Of a DNA stretch of 64,000 nt, positions 44,771 to 56,500 are shown in pieces. This stretch comes from Mantis religiosa (lineage: Eukaryota; Arthropoda; Insecta; Mantodea; Mantidae). The position numbers and the translations under genes are program-made. Position 1 is the stretch's first letter; every line of letters starts with the position of its first letter. Under the pieces are notes generated by a model. It did not search any database. It saw only the letters and a list, made by a program, of their open reading frames with translations, and was not told where the DNA came from. The stretch is taken from the NCBI GenBank assembly GCA_030765055.1, contig CM060958.1:6211849-6275848 (forward strand). The letters are read 5' to 3'.

Positions 44771-44885
44771 ATATTATTGCATACTTGTCAGATGCGGGTT
44801 CCTTCGAATCAAGTCGTGATTCTTCCTTCCGCATCGGAAAGTGATGCTCCCCTTTCTTCTACTAAGCTTGCGCAAATTTGTAGAC

Positions 44886-45095
44886 TGTGACTTTGTGGGT
44901 TTGATCCGCAGCTTCTTTTATAGCTCCCATTCATGGTTCCAGATGGTTGTGGAATGTTTTGTAAGACGGCACCAGATGGAACACGAACTTTCCAGTCATC
45001 TAACTTTATCTGTTCCGACAAGCCTTTTATCTCCGCCCTGACTATCTGCCCCTTTGTGTGCTTCGGCCGCCAGTGACAACAATGGGTTCGCGACA
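44886..45095 (-). mobile_element. Short solo LTR-1, internally deleted
   Basis: TGTGACTTTGTGGGTTTGAT at the left and GTTCGCGACA at the right, 210 bp against 405-501 bp in sisters; the TATA block and the CTTTATTTCCGTAG block are missing. Flanking 4-mers differ (agac, gtaa). Confidence 0.75.
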
Positions 45096-46325
45096 GTAAT
45101 GTTGTTTTAACGGAATACTCGCCGTAAAAACAGTATGAAAAATAATCAAATCATTTCATCATTAAAAGGTCCTACTTTCTTAAATTCGACGTCCTAAAAC
45201 TGTATATTTCAATACAGTTTCTCTAAGGGCATCTTTGTATAACGAGGTAAATTATCCAATTCATATAATGCATATAAATAATATTTTTTGACAGTAAGGG
45301 AAATAGTAATTACGGGAAAATAAAAGATTTGTTTATCATGGTGGTTTCAATAGTAAGATATGCAAGTGTTTATTCTCTTAGGCTTCTACAGTAGTGTACA
45401 TATTTCGACCAACTGGCTGCTTTGACATAACGGAAAATTATTGTCTAGTTAGAATTTAAAATTGTACACTGTTTTACACTGTTATATAATTTTATGTAAC
45501 GTCTACAAGATCTCGTAAGGTTATGTCTTTGTCATTGACCACAAACACACTGGCTCGAACACTGATTAACTTTGTCGCAGCTTCACAAAAATAACTAAGA
45601 AATAGCGAGCTCAGATGATATTCTATTATATTCTCTCTGACATCAGTGATGGAGTAATAAATAACAGTCAAATTTAGTGTTTCTTTTGTTTTGGTTTTCT
45701 TTTGTTTTCTGAGAGGTTTTGTGTATATATGGTGGTTACTTAGAATAGAGGTTATATTTGACTGTTGTTCCTTTCTTAGTGATATTTTGTATATAAATAG
45801 CGATAATGTAGCCCGGATACGTGGAAGTCTGCTGAATGATAAAGAAACATATGCAACTGCGAGAAATTTTAATTAACTGTTTAAGTGTCTTGTGTAATAT
45901 TTTTAAATTCCTGCGCCGAAAGTAAAGGTTATTGGGTAAGTAGAACCTAAGGCTGAGTGCTGTAAGAATAAACCATTAAACTCCAGACAGTGAAGGCATT
46001 TCAGCTAACCACAAATAAATAGTAAATAAAGATTCAGAAAAGATTTAAATTATAAAATTCAACGATCAAATATAATTATAATGTATGTTAGCCGACAATA
46101 AGTATATCAAACTTTAGTGGATGTTCATACATATGTGTACCTACAGTAAAATGCAAAAACTCGCAGGTAGATTAGGATATAAGTAATAATTGCAGAAATT
46201 GAACTTAACTCGGGACGTGGAGGTGTTTTGGAAAATTTATTGTGTTTCTTTGGTTTGACAATGCTGTTTACAGGATGGCTAGTGTTGCGTACATTGCAAG
46301 CATGTATCAGTGTTCAGTTGTTAAT
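45096..46325. other. Unassigned AT-rich stretch
   Basis: No gene or repeat recognised. Confidence 0.45.
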
Positions 46326-46515
46326 AAACAATCACAAAATGGAGATAACAAAGTTTGAACGTGTAAAACGCTTCTAGAAACAAGATTATAAAGTCGCTGT
46401 CACAGCTCGAAGAATATGTGAAGTGGAAGTAGAAGATGTCGTTAGTGAGCGTGTGGTTCCAACGTTTTAACAATACAGACGAAAGCACAAAAGATTTACC
46501 ACATTCTGGAATATC

Positions 46516-46762
46516 AGTTTTTTGTTTGTTTGTAATTTACGTCCTACAACGTTAAGTCATATCGGGCGATGAATGGAATAGGTGAAATGATGCTCAAATG
46601 AGCCCAGGGCTCAGAGCTTAGAGTTACCCGAAATTTGCCTTTCAGGATAAGGGAAAACCCCAGAAAAAACCTTATCCAAGTAACTCACCCTGACCGAGAT
46701 TCGAACTCGGGACCTCTTGAACGTGAGGGAGACATGCTGCCATCTACGCTACCGAGGCGGAC
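46516..46762 (-). mobile_element. SINE-A copy
   Basis: Minus-strand copy in the mariner N-terminal region; perfect 8 bp duplication ggaatatc at 46508-46515 and 46763-46770. Confidence 0.92.
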
Positions 46763-46795
46763 GGAATATCTAAAGTATTAATAATTGGTTTATAT

Positions 46796-47200
46796 TGTGG
46801 CTTTGTGGATTCGTAGAATTAAATGTCTAAGTTGCAGAAATTCAAAATGCTCTTTGTTTTCGTAGAAAGACACTTGCAGCGAGCTGATGTAACATAAACC
46901 AACACAATCTCTCCTCACTTCTGCACGCGTAAATAAATAAGAGTTCACTTTGAAATCACAGCTGCAGGCGCACAATAATTATCTGTTCCGATTATGACTC
47001 TCGCCATCTACTGGCGAGTCGCAGCTTCCTTATATACCTCCAGAAATTTCTGAAGTGTTCGCTAACAATCAAGACGACACTAGAAAGACCAACCTTCCAG
47101 TTATCTATCTTCATCTATTTCGGCAAGCTTTTATCTCCGCGCTACACTATCTGTCCCTTTATGTGAGCCGGCCGCCAGTCGCAACAATGGGTTTGCGACA
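46796..47200 (-). mobile_element. Solo LTR-1 with perfect ATAT duplication
   Basis: TGTGGCTTTGTGGATTCGTA to GGGTTTGCGACA; minus-strand TATA (CCTTATATACCTCC) near 47030. Duplication atat at 46792-46795 and 47201-47204. Confidence 0.9.
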
Positions 47201-47204
47201 ATAT

Positions 47205-47375
47205 TCTCTATTATGTTATAGTGGCCGGCCTGTAGGAGCTTCCAAATGCATCTTATAACGCAGTATGTTTGAAAAATTGCTAATACATTTCCCCAGATGT
47301 AACTACTTGTATAAACAACAGTTTTATTTTCCCAAAGTTCATGTAACCAAGTTCGAAACAATTGTATTGTGTGAG
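47205..47375 (-). repeat. Repeat Y, copy 1
   Basis: On the minus strand it matches 50455-50645. Both encode a similar peptide in one frame (FRTWLHELWENKTVVYTS here, FQTWLHEHWQNKTVIYKS there, then WGNV-AIFQTYC). Family unknown; most likely an unrecognised mobile element. Confidence 0.55.
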
Positions 47376-48185
47376 TGCTAGACATATTTTGCAGCCAGGG
47401 TGCAAAGTTTTTCGAGAAAATCCGCAAACTAGTTCCTGCAGGGTATCAGAAGAACTCGGTGCATCAAAAGATACCATACATTGCCACGTTAAGACACTTG
47501 GAAAATCAGATCTATACCTCATGAACTGACAACTGAAGAGGCTGAACGTAGAATGGATATCTGTTAGCTTATCCGTAATCCCATGGATGATAGATTTATA
47601 AGGAGAATTGTCACTTTTGATGAAAAATGGGTGTATTAATGAAAACCTGATGCCTCGAAACAGTGGCTCGATCCCTGCCAACTTACCAAAGTCATCTTTA
47701 AAATAATCAGTTCAGTCGCAAATTAATGTTGTGTGTCTGGTGGAATTTTCTGAGAGTTTGTTCCAAACGGCCGAGTGATTGATGTAGATATTTATTCTCA
47801 ACAACTGGAACGAGCTCATGGAATTTTAAGACGGAAATACCAAGCATTAGTTAACCGAAATATAATTCTATTACGGTATCCCATACTGCAGGAACAACCA
47901 TGGGGAAAAATTCAGGAATTGGGAGGAAATCGAGCTGCTACCACACTCAGCATACAGCCCTGATCTCGCACCATCAGATTATCATCTTTTTCGATCCATG
48001 ACACATTTTCTATATGGGAGAAATTTTGACAATATTGCAGCAGTGGGAGTGGGTGTCACCAAAATTTTGTCATCGAAAACCAGCAACTGGTACTATCGTG
48101 GGATAATAAACCTCGCTGAACAATGGCACATATTTCAAAAAATTGTTTTCCTTAAAACATATTACTTATGAGACAGTATCTATAT

Positions 48186-48686
48186 TGTCACCCGAACGTC
48201 TGAGCTCCCTATAGAACCGGCCAGCAGTAGGGCCAGACGGGAAGCATTGAGACCACGCCTACCCATTTGTCTCGTGTCACTAACTGAGGGGATGATTAGG
48301 AGAGTGGCGCGAGCCCTGTACCGTCTCTTTCCCCTCTCACCAGACGTCTCGAAACCTCGGGATAATAGTGCGCGCCGCGAACCTTCCAGAAACGGCGATC
48401 TTCCCTTTAAGGCCGGTAGCTGGCGAGTCAGTTCACTTGTTGGTGAGCAGCCGTGAGGAGCGCCCAGTGAGAGAACGGACTGGAAGACTGTGTACGTGCA
48501 TCTTAGGAGTTGTACGTAATTGCGAGTGTAGAGTGGACCTGTGACAGACGAACTGGTGAATTGTAATTGTGTGCGCTACGTAATTCTATGTAATCGGCAA
48601 GTGTTCCAACTGTAGTTCGGTGGAAATAAAGAACATTTTGAGTTTGTGCAATTGGACTTTTAATTTCACGAACCCACAAAGTCACA
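48186..48686 (+). mobile_element. Solo LTR-1 with perfect ATAT duplication
   Basis: TGTCACCCGAACGTCTGAGC to GAACCCACAAAGTCACA; contains GGTGGAAATAAAGAACATTT and GGACTTTTAATTTCACGAAC. Duplication atat at 48182-48185 and 48687-48690. The U3 part differs strongly from other copies (GC-rich near 48300-48440), so it is probably a distinct subfamily. Confidence 0.88.
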
Positions 48687-48716
48687 ATATCTTGGATACG
48701 TCGTTTACAAAACATA

Positions 48717-50020
48717 CGAGGCGTGTTCGTTTAACTAATGTATCCAAGGCGCTGGAGCCGTCAGGAACGCTTTTACGCGAGATCCGGCTACACTGCCGTG
48801 TAGCTTGGTTTCACCTCTTCAAATCCCCACAACAACGAACCCGTTGCAACCATTGGTCTTGGCTGGGCAGCCGTTTGCGTTGGAGCTTCCTATCACTTCC
48901 GCCGCCAAGTGCAAGTTGCGTGCAGTGATCCTTTTTTCAAGTGCCAAGGGCACTACCCACACTCCGATCATTCAAGCCTCCCCTCTGGGAGTTGTTCGAA
49001 TTGTTTTGGTCTCGAGGGGGTAGTGGTTCCCGATACCCGTGGGTGATCGGGTACGTCTTCGGGCGGACTTGAGGGAAGCCATTAATATTTCCGGGTAGTA
49101 GCCTGCAGACCTAGTAGAAGGCGTGCTACATCGCCAGGCGGCCCCACCGAGGTCATATCGGTAGCCTTCACCTTTTGATGTTGGCACGCGTAAGTGACGT
49201 ATCCACTTCCATCCCGTCTTGTGTCCTTGGACCAGATGGGGGGCGGGGCTTGTTAGTAACCCAGGTCTTGCGCTATCGAAAACCCCACGGAGGACGCCGG
49301 GCGCCTTTGGGACAGCTCGGATAATCCATGGTTGAAAGAGACCCGGGTCTAGGTCCTACGGGTCCAGCACTAACGGGAGTAGAACCTCTGGACTCAACTC
49401 AACTACCCCCAGTGAAATTCATCGTCAGTTATGCGAAGTCTATGAGCCACGGTTTATGGATGTCAAAAACGTGCGAAAGTGGGTCAGAGAGTTCAAAGAC
49501 GGACGTACAGACGTCCATGACGAACAGCGTTCTGTCGGCCTTCGGTTTGAGCCGAAACAATTGCAAAAGTGGAGCAAGAAATGCTTAAATATCGGCGTGT
49601 GACAGTTCGCGAGCTGTGCAAACTTATCCCTGAAGTCAGTAAGACTACGATTGACAAGATTTTGAACGAAAATTTGCATTATCGCAAGGCCCAGTTCGGA
49701 TGGGGCATCCTCACCTATCCCCCATACAGTCCAGACTTAGCACCTAGTGATTATCATCTGTTTCCTGAGTTGAAGTCACACCTGAGTGGAACACATTTCC
49801 AGACTGACGATGAGGTTTGGGTGCGACCTGCGCAACTTGGCGGGAGAGTGCTATGACAAGGGTATACCAAAACTGCCACAACGCATGCAAAAGTGCATCG
49901 ATCACAATGGCGATTACGTTGTAAAATAGCTGTAAGTACCGCCTTTCCAACAATGTAACATTCATTGTGAATAAACATGTTTGCTATATTAAATAAAATT
50001 GGAGATCTGGACACACCTCG
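48717..50020 (+). mobile_element. Internally deleted mariner carrying GC-1
   Basis: Ends CGAGGCGTGTTCGTTTAACT and TGGACACACCTCG, each with TA. Same family as 42272-43347 but deleted at a different point: coding goes from KILNENLHYRKAQFGWG straight to LTYPPYSPDLAPSDYHLFPE. GC-1 is inserted at AKGTT|PSEIHRQL. Inactive. Confidence 0.88.
48959..49401 (+). mobile_element. GC-1 retroposon copy, 5'-truncated
   Basis: 443 bp, with CGCCAGGCGGCCCCACCGAG, GACCAGATGGGGGGCGGGG and the terminus GGGAGTAGAACCTCTG followed by ACTCAACTCA. 7 bp duplication actaccc at 48952-48958 and 49402-49408; the mariner frame is restored when the insert is ignored. Confidence 0.85.
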
Positions 50021-50454
50021 TATGTAAACAATAGAATCTGGGAGAGTCTTTTCTTAGGCTGTTACATCACAGCGTTATATACCAGTACACCACTGAAAGC
50101 AGTTTTAAAAATTGCATGAACAGACAGACACGTTGCAGAGGGAGTGAGATAGAGAAATGACAATTCGAGTATGCAAGTAAAGTAGTATATTGTCTATATT
50201 TAGAAGAAGCTGTGCCGCAAGTTTCCCTTTTCGCAGCAGAAGTGCTTTGTTTTTGAACCCCGAGGGAAAATCTATACACGTAGAGGGCTCTGCCGGGTTT
50301 AAATAATTCACTTGTAGTTGTTGCGCTGTTTTTATGATGCTTGCTGAAGTTAGCCATACCTAAGGCCTCACTTTACCTTCTCTGTCATGACCTTAGCGTG
50401 TACAGCTCTACATTCCGATTATCGGCATTCTGTGTAACACGGGCAGTTTATACT

Positions 50455-50645
50455 GTGGATAATTTATATAAAATTGTTTCAAACTTGGTTACATGAACAT
50501 TGGCAAAATAAAACAGTTATTTATAAAAGTAGTTACGACATGTGGGGAAATGTAATAGCAATTTTTCAAACATATTGCGTCAGATGCGTATGGAAGCTAC
50601 CGGAGGCTGGTCACTGTGACATAATAGAGAATTTAAACAAATTAT
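50455..50645 (+). repeat. Repeat Y, copy 2
   Basis: Plus-strand counterpart of 47205-47375; the open segment 50474-50659 contains FQTWLHEHWQNKTVIYKS and FQTYCVRCVWKLPEAGH. No recognised family. Confidence 0.55.
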
Positions 50646-50689
50646 TAATACTGCCTTAATTAATGTTTTAATAAATAAAAGGTTCGATG

Positions 50690-51380
50690 CAGAGAGATAA
50701 GCGCGGCATGTGTACACAAAGAGCCTGCAGTTAAAGATAGCGCGAGATACGGGACTTGCCGGCACAGATAAAGTTTCCCGTCTAGAAAATTTTAGTGATA
50801 TCTTGATTGACAGAGAAAAGTCGACTTCTTGTTTGTTCCAGAAATCTCTAGAATTATCAGTGAGGTATTTAAGTAAGCGATGACTCGCTAAGAGTCAGTT
50901 GTAAACGGAGCAGTAGTCGGAAACAAGGGTAAACAGATGTTGTGACAGGAGTGCCGTAAACACTGGAAGTTGAGTAACCACTTTGTTGTGGTGATCGACC
51001 TTGACTCCCGCCTCGGTAGCGTGGTGGTGGCATGTCTGCCTCACGTTCAAGAGGTCCCGAGTTCGAATCTCGGTCCAGATGAGTTACCTGGATAAAGATT
51101 TTCCGGGGTTTTCCCTTATCCTGAAAGACGAATGTCGGGAAACTCTAAGCTCTATGGACCCTGGGCTCATTTGAGCATCATTTCACCCATTCCATTCATC
51201 GTCCGATAAGACTTAATGTTGGAGGATGTAAATTACAAAAAAAAAAAAAAAAACGACCTTGATAGTTTGTGATTGTGTATGTGACGTAATGCTGCTACTG
51301 TGAGTGTGTTTCTACGGAAACAAACAATATTTGGAATATCTGCAACTCGGACTTTTAATTCTCGAACCAACAAAGTCACA
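50690..51380 (+). mobile_element. LTR-1 copy carrying SINE-A, left end unclear
   Basis: U3 blocks GGGACTTGCCGGCACAGATA and CGTCTAGAAAATTTTAGTGA match the 40 kb and 9 kb copies. The 3' end AACCAACAAAGTCACA at 51380 is followed by atat. SINE-A at 51005-51254 interrupts it. The left TG terminus is not identifiable, so this copy is truncated or mutated. Confidence 0.75.
51005..51254 (+). mobile_element. SINE-A copy
   Basis: Full-length with A-rich tail; perfect 9 bp duplication cgaccttga at 50996-51004 and 51255-51263. Confidence 0.93.
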
Positions 51381-51399
51381 ATATTTTATACATAAAGAT

Positions 51400-51545
51400 G
51401 TAAAAATTTAAATATAAAAAATGTAAATTATGTTTCTACTCTTAACAAATAAAGAACGATTACAATTTTCAAAAATTTACTTTCCATCCTTGGGCTAGTA
51501 AACAATTCAGTAAACTTTGCTTCCTTAAAATAAATATAAGATTAA
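51400..51545 (+). mobile_element. Penelope-like fragment (linker region)
   Basis: Matches 5690-5820 and 52495-52620 (aaagaacgattacaatttt, ttactttccatccttgggc). It ends at caatt where the sequence switches to the opposite strand of a PLE 3' end. Confidence 0.65.
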
Positions 51546-52132
51546 CAATTACGTAAAAATGAAGCTAGCTACAGTGAAGCAATAAAATACACAAACATAA
51601 CTATTTAGAACAAAAACTTCGCCCGCCTTGGTAGCGTGGTGGTAGCGTGTCTGCCTCACGTTGAAGAGGTCCCGAGTTCGAATCTCGGTCAGGGTGAGTG
51701 ATCTGGATAAGGTTTTCTCCGGGTTTTTCTCTTATTTTGAACGACGAATGTTGGGTAACTCTAAGCTCTATGGAGCCTGGGCTCATTTGAGCGTTATTTC
51801 ACCCATTCCATTCATCGTCCGATATGACTAAATGTTGGAGGACGTAAATTACAAAAAAAAAAAAAAAAAAAAACCCTTCACTTATCTTAAGAAAATGATG
51901 TAAATTGTTCTTATTAATTGAGATCGATTTTATAAACATTTTTCCGCATCTTCAGTCAACACACTTTGTTGTCAAGGATAACTGTTACTATGTTTTTTCA
52001 GTATTACCAAAATCTGAAAACAAAACAAACCTAAAAAGAGAATCGACTGCCGGTATTTCAAAATTCACTACGCGATGTTTATTTTTAAAAATAAATATCT
52101 TTTCCCAAACCATTAAATCTGGCAGACCATAG
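51546..52132 (-). mobile_element. Penelope-like 3' end, inverted, split by SINE-A
   Basis: Minus-strand LPDLMVWEKIFIFKNKHR and VVNFEIPAVDSLFRFVLFSD at 52130-51988, then the 3' region to 51546 (agctacagtgaagcaataaa). SINE-A at 51621-51873 (plus strand) interrupts it. Head-to-head with the next fragment at 52133. Confidence 0.75.
51621..51873 (+). mobile_element. SINE-A copy
   Basis: Complete copy from GCCCGCCTTGGTAGCGTGGT to an A-run of about 20 at 51853-51873, inside a PLE. Duplication not cleanly resolved. Confidence 0.9.
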
Positions 52133-53300
52133 ATTTTAAGTGATGCTTTAGAATTACTAAATTTACAAGATAAAGCTATAAAATTCACATTAGAAGCTGA
52201 AATTAACGGGTTGCTTCCTCTTCTAGATCTAAGGATAATAAAAAATTAAACTTTGGTATTTATAGGAAGTCTACTCATATCGGTAATTACATAAAACATA
52301 AAAGTTTTAACCCTTTTCACATAAATTTGCAGTTTTAAATAGTTTTGATTTATAGATTAATAAATATTCCCCTGAATTAAGAGGAATTTAATAAAGAATA
52401 TAAACATATTATTAATACTGTTAATTAAAGGTTTTGATAAAGGCTTTATGCATAAAAAATTGAAAAATTGAAATATGAAAACACTTTTAATGATGTTTCT
52501 ACCCTTAAAAATTAAAGACGATTATAATTTTTAAAAAATTACTCACGACCCTTGGGTGTTAATGAGTTTGGTATAACTTTAGTCCCCAAAAATATAGTAT
52601 TAAAATGTATTGCATTACTGTAGAAAAATAAAATTCTTTATAATACAAATTCTGGCATTTATCAATTTAATTGTTTAGATTGTGATCAGGTTTATATTGT
52701 AAAGACAAAACATAATTTCGAAACCAGAACGAAAGAATATTTGCGTAACATTAAGCACAAAAAGACTGATAACTGGGCCATCGCAGATCATTTTTGGTTA
52801 TTTAACCATAAAATAATTTTTTGTCTCCCTTTCTCACCAACGCTGGGGCTAGGAGTAGCTCGGGTTCCCTCAGAGGGAGGGAACCGAAGCATTTGACCTG
52901 AGATTTCAGGGTTAAGGGGTCAGCCCAAAGCGTGGGATGATGAAGAGATGAATCATGGAGCAATTGGTGGAATGCTGGTGGGGGAAACCGGAGGATCCAG
53001 AGGTAACCTACTCCAGAGCCATTTTGTCTTCACTTTGCGGTCGCCTAGGATCGAACCCAGGCCGCCTAGGTGAGAGCCAAGCGGTCTAACCACTCAGCCA
53101 TGGCGCGGCCATGAAATAAATTCTGAAGTTGAATTATTAAAGCAAATCAAATCGTCCGTAGATTTAATGGTTTAGAAAAAAAGTGTTTATTAAAAAATAT
53201 AGCAATTGCGTAGTGAATTTTGAAGTACCGTCAATCGATTCTGCCCTTTTTTTTTTTTTTTTTCATTTTCAGAGTTTGGTAATACATACAAAAATATTAC
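52133..53300 (+). mobile_element. Penelope-like element: RT thumb plus GIY-YIG, split by SINE-B
   Basis: The longest PLE piece. 52135-52480 reads DALELLNLQDKAIKFTLEAE, INGLLPLLDL, then (frameshifted) FGIYRKSTHIGNYIKHKSFN and a PHINLQF-like segment. This is the end of the reverse transcriptase, where LPFLDL and YRKPT motifs are expected. 52610-52810 is the GIY-YIG nuclease (SGIYQFNCLDCDQVYIVKTK; YIG reads YIV here). The C-terminal part resumes at 53109-53300. RT followed by GIY-YIG in one element is diagnostic of Penelope-like elements. Several stops; inactive. Confidence 0.8.
52817..53108 (-). mobile_element. SINE-B variant with a different tail
   Basis: Head (CTCAGCCATGGCGCGGCC) and B-box region match SINE-B, but the distal half differs (aagcgtgggatgatgaagag, caacgctggggctaggagta), so this is a distinct subfamily. 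Duplication ccataaaataa / ccatgaaataa (10/11) at 52806-52816 and 53109-53119. Confidence 0.88.
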
Positions 53301-54364
53301 GACATCTAGCGAGCGTAACAGTGACAACAAAGTAAATTACTGAAGATGTCAACAACCTTTAGAAAACGGTCTCTTTAATTCTGTAGAAATTTTCATAAAT
53401 TCTCTTAAAATATAAGTGAAGTTTGTGAAAAATATGTTTTGTATAGTATCGCCCATTTTGTTTAGTTTTTGTTAGGCGCAGTGTACAGTGGTATGCGGTG
53501 GATGTGCTTTGAGCAAAGCACTCTGCTCTTTTCTCATATGTAGCCATCTAGCCAAAGCTTGCCAGAATAATTGTGAGATGGCATCGAAGGTGCGACTGGA
53601 GAAGGCCAATCTAGAAACGTTAGGGACCGAGCTCTGCTGGTAGTCCTTCGTACTCTTAACTTATTCCTTCCTACCGGAGTAAAATAGGATAGCAGTTCTA
53701 ATGTTACACATATTGCTGAATGCTCCACGGTTTGTTAGCCAAATGGAAAGGAATTGCTAATCTCGAATGCTTTTGCACTGGGAATGAAGACCATGTCACT
53801 GGAAATTTAGGAGTAAGTTCAAAACATTTTTTATTCGCTATGCTGACAATTCTGTCATTGGTTATTCTAATAACATCAAAATAAACGTGGTTACTTTTGT
53901 AAAATATGAACCTAAATGTGGTTCGCTTCGATTTAGTCCTGGTAAATGTTTTCTGAAATGCATGCAATACACATGTTATTGTAGTTACATAAAATTGAAC
54001 GTAATCAATGGAGCGGTAACCCAGCTCCACTCCCCGGGACAGAGAGAAACGAAAATCTGTGCGATGGTGCCTAGTTTCATACAATATACATGTTATTGTA
54101 GTTACATTGAATCGAACTCTGTACAAAAGAAGTTCGATAGGTATGCGCTGGACTTGATTTTTGAGTACTTCCGAAAATCAAAAGTACAGACTTAACATTT
54201 TCAAAGTGTGTAACTGGAAATATTGAACAATTCTAATAGCAAGTGTATTTTGATGCTTTGTTTTTCTTGTGGTAAGCTTCATCCGTATATTATTACTGAA
54301 TACGTACAAGAAATGCAGATTTCAGGCTATTTACAGAAAATTCAGGATATAAAAGTATCTTTTT
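53301..54364. other. Unassigned stretch
   Basis: acatgttattgtagttacat occurs twice about 110 bp apart (near 53969 and 54088). No gene recognised. Confidence 0.4.
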
Positions 54365-54910
54365 CGTATTGATAGAATCGACATTAAAAATTCAATGCCA
54401 CGGCTGTACTCGGATGCGAGAGCCCCTAGTGGTTTACCGGGGAAATATATGAATCAGTTGGAGAATTTAATGTCATGATGGCAAATCGGCCATGGTAGCT
54501 CAATGGGTAAGAGCGACTGGACGAAAACAAGGAGATATTTGCAAATTAATTGTTCTTTCTCACTGGCCGTGTGTAGGTTGTCTTTCTATGGAAAGATAGA
54601 GTCAGACTGAAAAATCCAATGCCATAGCCGGGATTTGAACCACAGATCTTCTGGTCTCCGTCCAGTCGCTCTAAACCATTGAGCTACTATGGCCAACGTA
54701 CCGACATGACAGTCAATTCTCCAACTGACTCGTGTTTCTCTCGGTAAACCAGTTAGGACTTCTCATAAACACATGAGACAACTACAACGTGTAAGTACTT
54801 TAAGGCCCGAGCTTTATACTTAACCACTATTAGGTCAATTAATGGATTGCAGATCTTTGGTTCACATCCTGGCCGGGGGATTGAATTTTTCATGTCGATT
54901 CTATCAGTCC
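54365..54910. repeat. Long imperfect inverted repeat with tRNA-like SINE arms
   Basis: The outer ends are complementary: TTGATAGAATCGACATTAAA near 54369 against the complement of TTTCATGTCGATTCTATCAG ending near 54909. So are the middle segments (AGTTGGAGAATT near 54457 / AATTCTCCAACT near 54715) and the inner tRNA-like heads (GGCCATGGTAGCTCAATGGG near 54489 and the complement of CCATTGAGCTACTATGGCC near 54677-54695). TTTGAACCACAGATC and GGTTCACATCCTGG are B-box-like. This looks like related SINE units in opposite orientation. Confidence 0.72.
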
Positions 54911-55489
54911 AAAATGTTAGCCTGTATACGGCTAGTGCGAAGAAACGATTTAACTCAAATATCTTATTGCCTACTCTCCCAGAGCCACTGAGATTATTAA
55001 AACAAATTTCTACATTCTACGAGTTTTCAAAGGGAAGTTATGGCTTATTGAAATGGTTCAGGTTTATATGGATCGCACTGTATCTTGACAGGGGATTTGA
55101 CTTCATTAACCTTACTTCTACTGTTCTCCAAGTCCTGCGTAGCCTATATGCAAAGTTAGGCCTTTAGATGCGAGCAACAGTATCTCACAGTAAATGTGTA
55201 ATTAACATAACAATATAAAGAAAATAATAAACTCCAAATTTTAAGTCTCTCTATTCATCTTACAGATGCGGAAAGACTTGTTACTAACATGGAGGAGACC
55301 CTCAAATTCCTTTGAAGATTAATTGAAGGGTTAAAGGAACCAACCTGGATAGAAGCCTAATGTCCAGTCCCTCACCTTCATACGGTGCACATGTTAGTAA
55401 TCACATATCAATGTTGTTATAGTAGAAACGTGACCCTTTAATTGCTTCTATAATCTCACAACTTAAAAGAACTGATCCAAACAAAATTA
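54911..55489. other. Tc1-like terminal repeat fragment and unassigned sequence
   Basis: 55030-55080 (AAATGGTTCAGGTTTATATG, GATCGCACTG) is the right terminal repeat of the Tc1-like family described at 19337-21060, next to TA at 55081. The rest is unrecognised. Confidence 0.5.
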
Positions 55490-55769
55490 TGAGTGTACAA
55501 GAATAGGCCACGGACAATTGATGTTCTCAATGAATGCATTAGAACCGAAATAAGTAACATTGGCGAGGATACTCTCCGTAAAACTTGAGAGAATATGGTG
55601 AGACGAGTACAAACATGTATAGATGCTGGTGGAGGACACTTCCAACATTTTCTCTGAGATGTAATCCCCCAATTGTGTATTATATTATCCCAAAGTTGTA
55701 CGTGTGTCCTATTATTGGTTCAAAAGTTATGGTCTATTGAAATGGTTCAGGTTGATATGGATCACACTG
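55490..55769 (+). pseudogene. Tc1-like element C-terminal fragment with terminal repeat
   Basis: Matches the 19.4-19.6 kb region in plus orientation: VYKNRPRTIDVLNECIRTEI, SNIGEDTLRKT, ENMVRRVQTCIDAGGGHFQH with two in-frame stops. It is followed by the terminal repeat (AAATGGTTCAGGTTGATATG, GATCACACTG) and TA at 55770-55771. 5'-truncated. Confidence 0.8.
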
Positions 55770-55771
55770 TA

Positions 55772-56199
55772 GAACGGGACGGGGGGAGAGATTTTGAAAT
55801 ATTAGTTGGCAGAAGAAATATGCAAATAGATATAGTTAATGCAACACATCAGAGTTTTTTATGCACTGGAATGAGATTGTAAAACGTCACACTTTTGAAC
55901 TTATCTTCGTTATTTGTGTATAATGTAGCAATATGGTTTATTGTGACGCAAGTGTTTTGTTTAATTTGCCAGGACAGCGATAGTATATCTGTGGTCATTG
56001 CGTTGTTTTGGTGCCCACGCACAGTACATTCACTTGCGGATTTTAATCTTCGCATACCTTGATTAATACAATACTTAATATTAATGTTTCGAGAATTTTG
56101 CTTCCACTAATTCTCAAAATATCTCCGAAACACCCGTTGTGTGTTTTAAAAAGGTCTGCAATATTACATAAATAAAAATATTTGTTAATGAATTTCCAC
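55772..56199. other. Unassigned stretch
   Basis: Nothing recognised. Confidence 0.4.
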
Positions 56200-56500
56200 T
56201 TATCTTAAGAAGTTGATGTTAATACTTCTTTCTTTTTAAAATCGATTTCGAAGGCAAGTTTCATTCATCCTCAGTTTTATTCTATATAAACTCCGTTGTT
56301 AGGAGTTGTTGTGTTATGTTTTCAGCATTACCAACATCCGAAGACGAAACAAACCTAAAAACAGAATCAACTGTCGGTATGTCAAAATTCATTACGCGAT
56401 GTGTATTTTTTAAAATAAATATCTTTTCCCCACACTATTAAATCTATGGGAATATTTAATTGTTTTAATAATTTAACTTCGGGATTTATTTCTTTTTATT
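56200..56500 (-). mobile_element. Penelope-like 3' end fragment
   Basis: Minus-strand NPEVKLLKQLNIPIDLIVW-like and MKNFDIPTVDSVFRFVSSSD-like residues at 56485-56330, then the 3' region (aagatgaatgaaacttgcc) to about 56200. Followed at 56500-56545 by a TTTA-rich tract. Confidence 0.7.

Larger units (their letters stand above)
46326..48181 (+). pseudogene. Degraded mariner interrupted by a SINE and an LTR
   Basis: N-terminus 46339-46507 (ITKFERVKRF, YKVAVTARRICEVEVEDV); then SINE-A; a 21 bp mariner piece; LTR-1; an unrelated 170 bp segment; then ENPQTSSCRVSEELGASKDT from about 47410. DEKWVYY follows near 47615, KQWLDPCQPTKVI near 47660, IYSQQLERAHGILRRKYQAL, and HSAYSPDLAPSDYHLFRSM near 47955. 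C-terminal ASNWYYRGIINLAEQ-type residues end by 48120. Related to vertebrate-and-insect mariners whose first motif is DEKW. Stops and frameshifts throughout. Confidence 0.82.
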
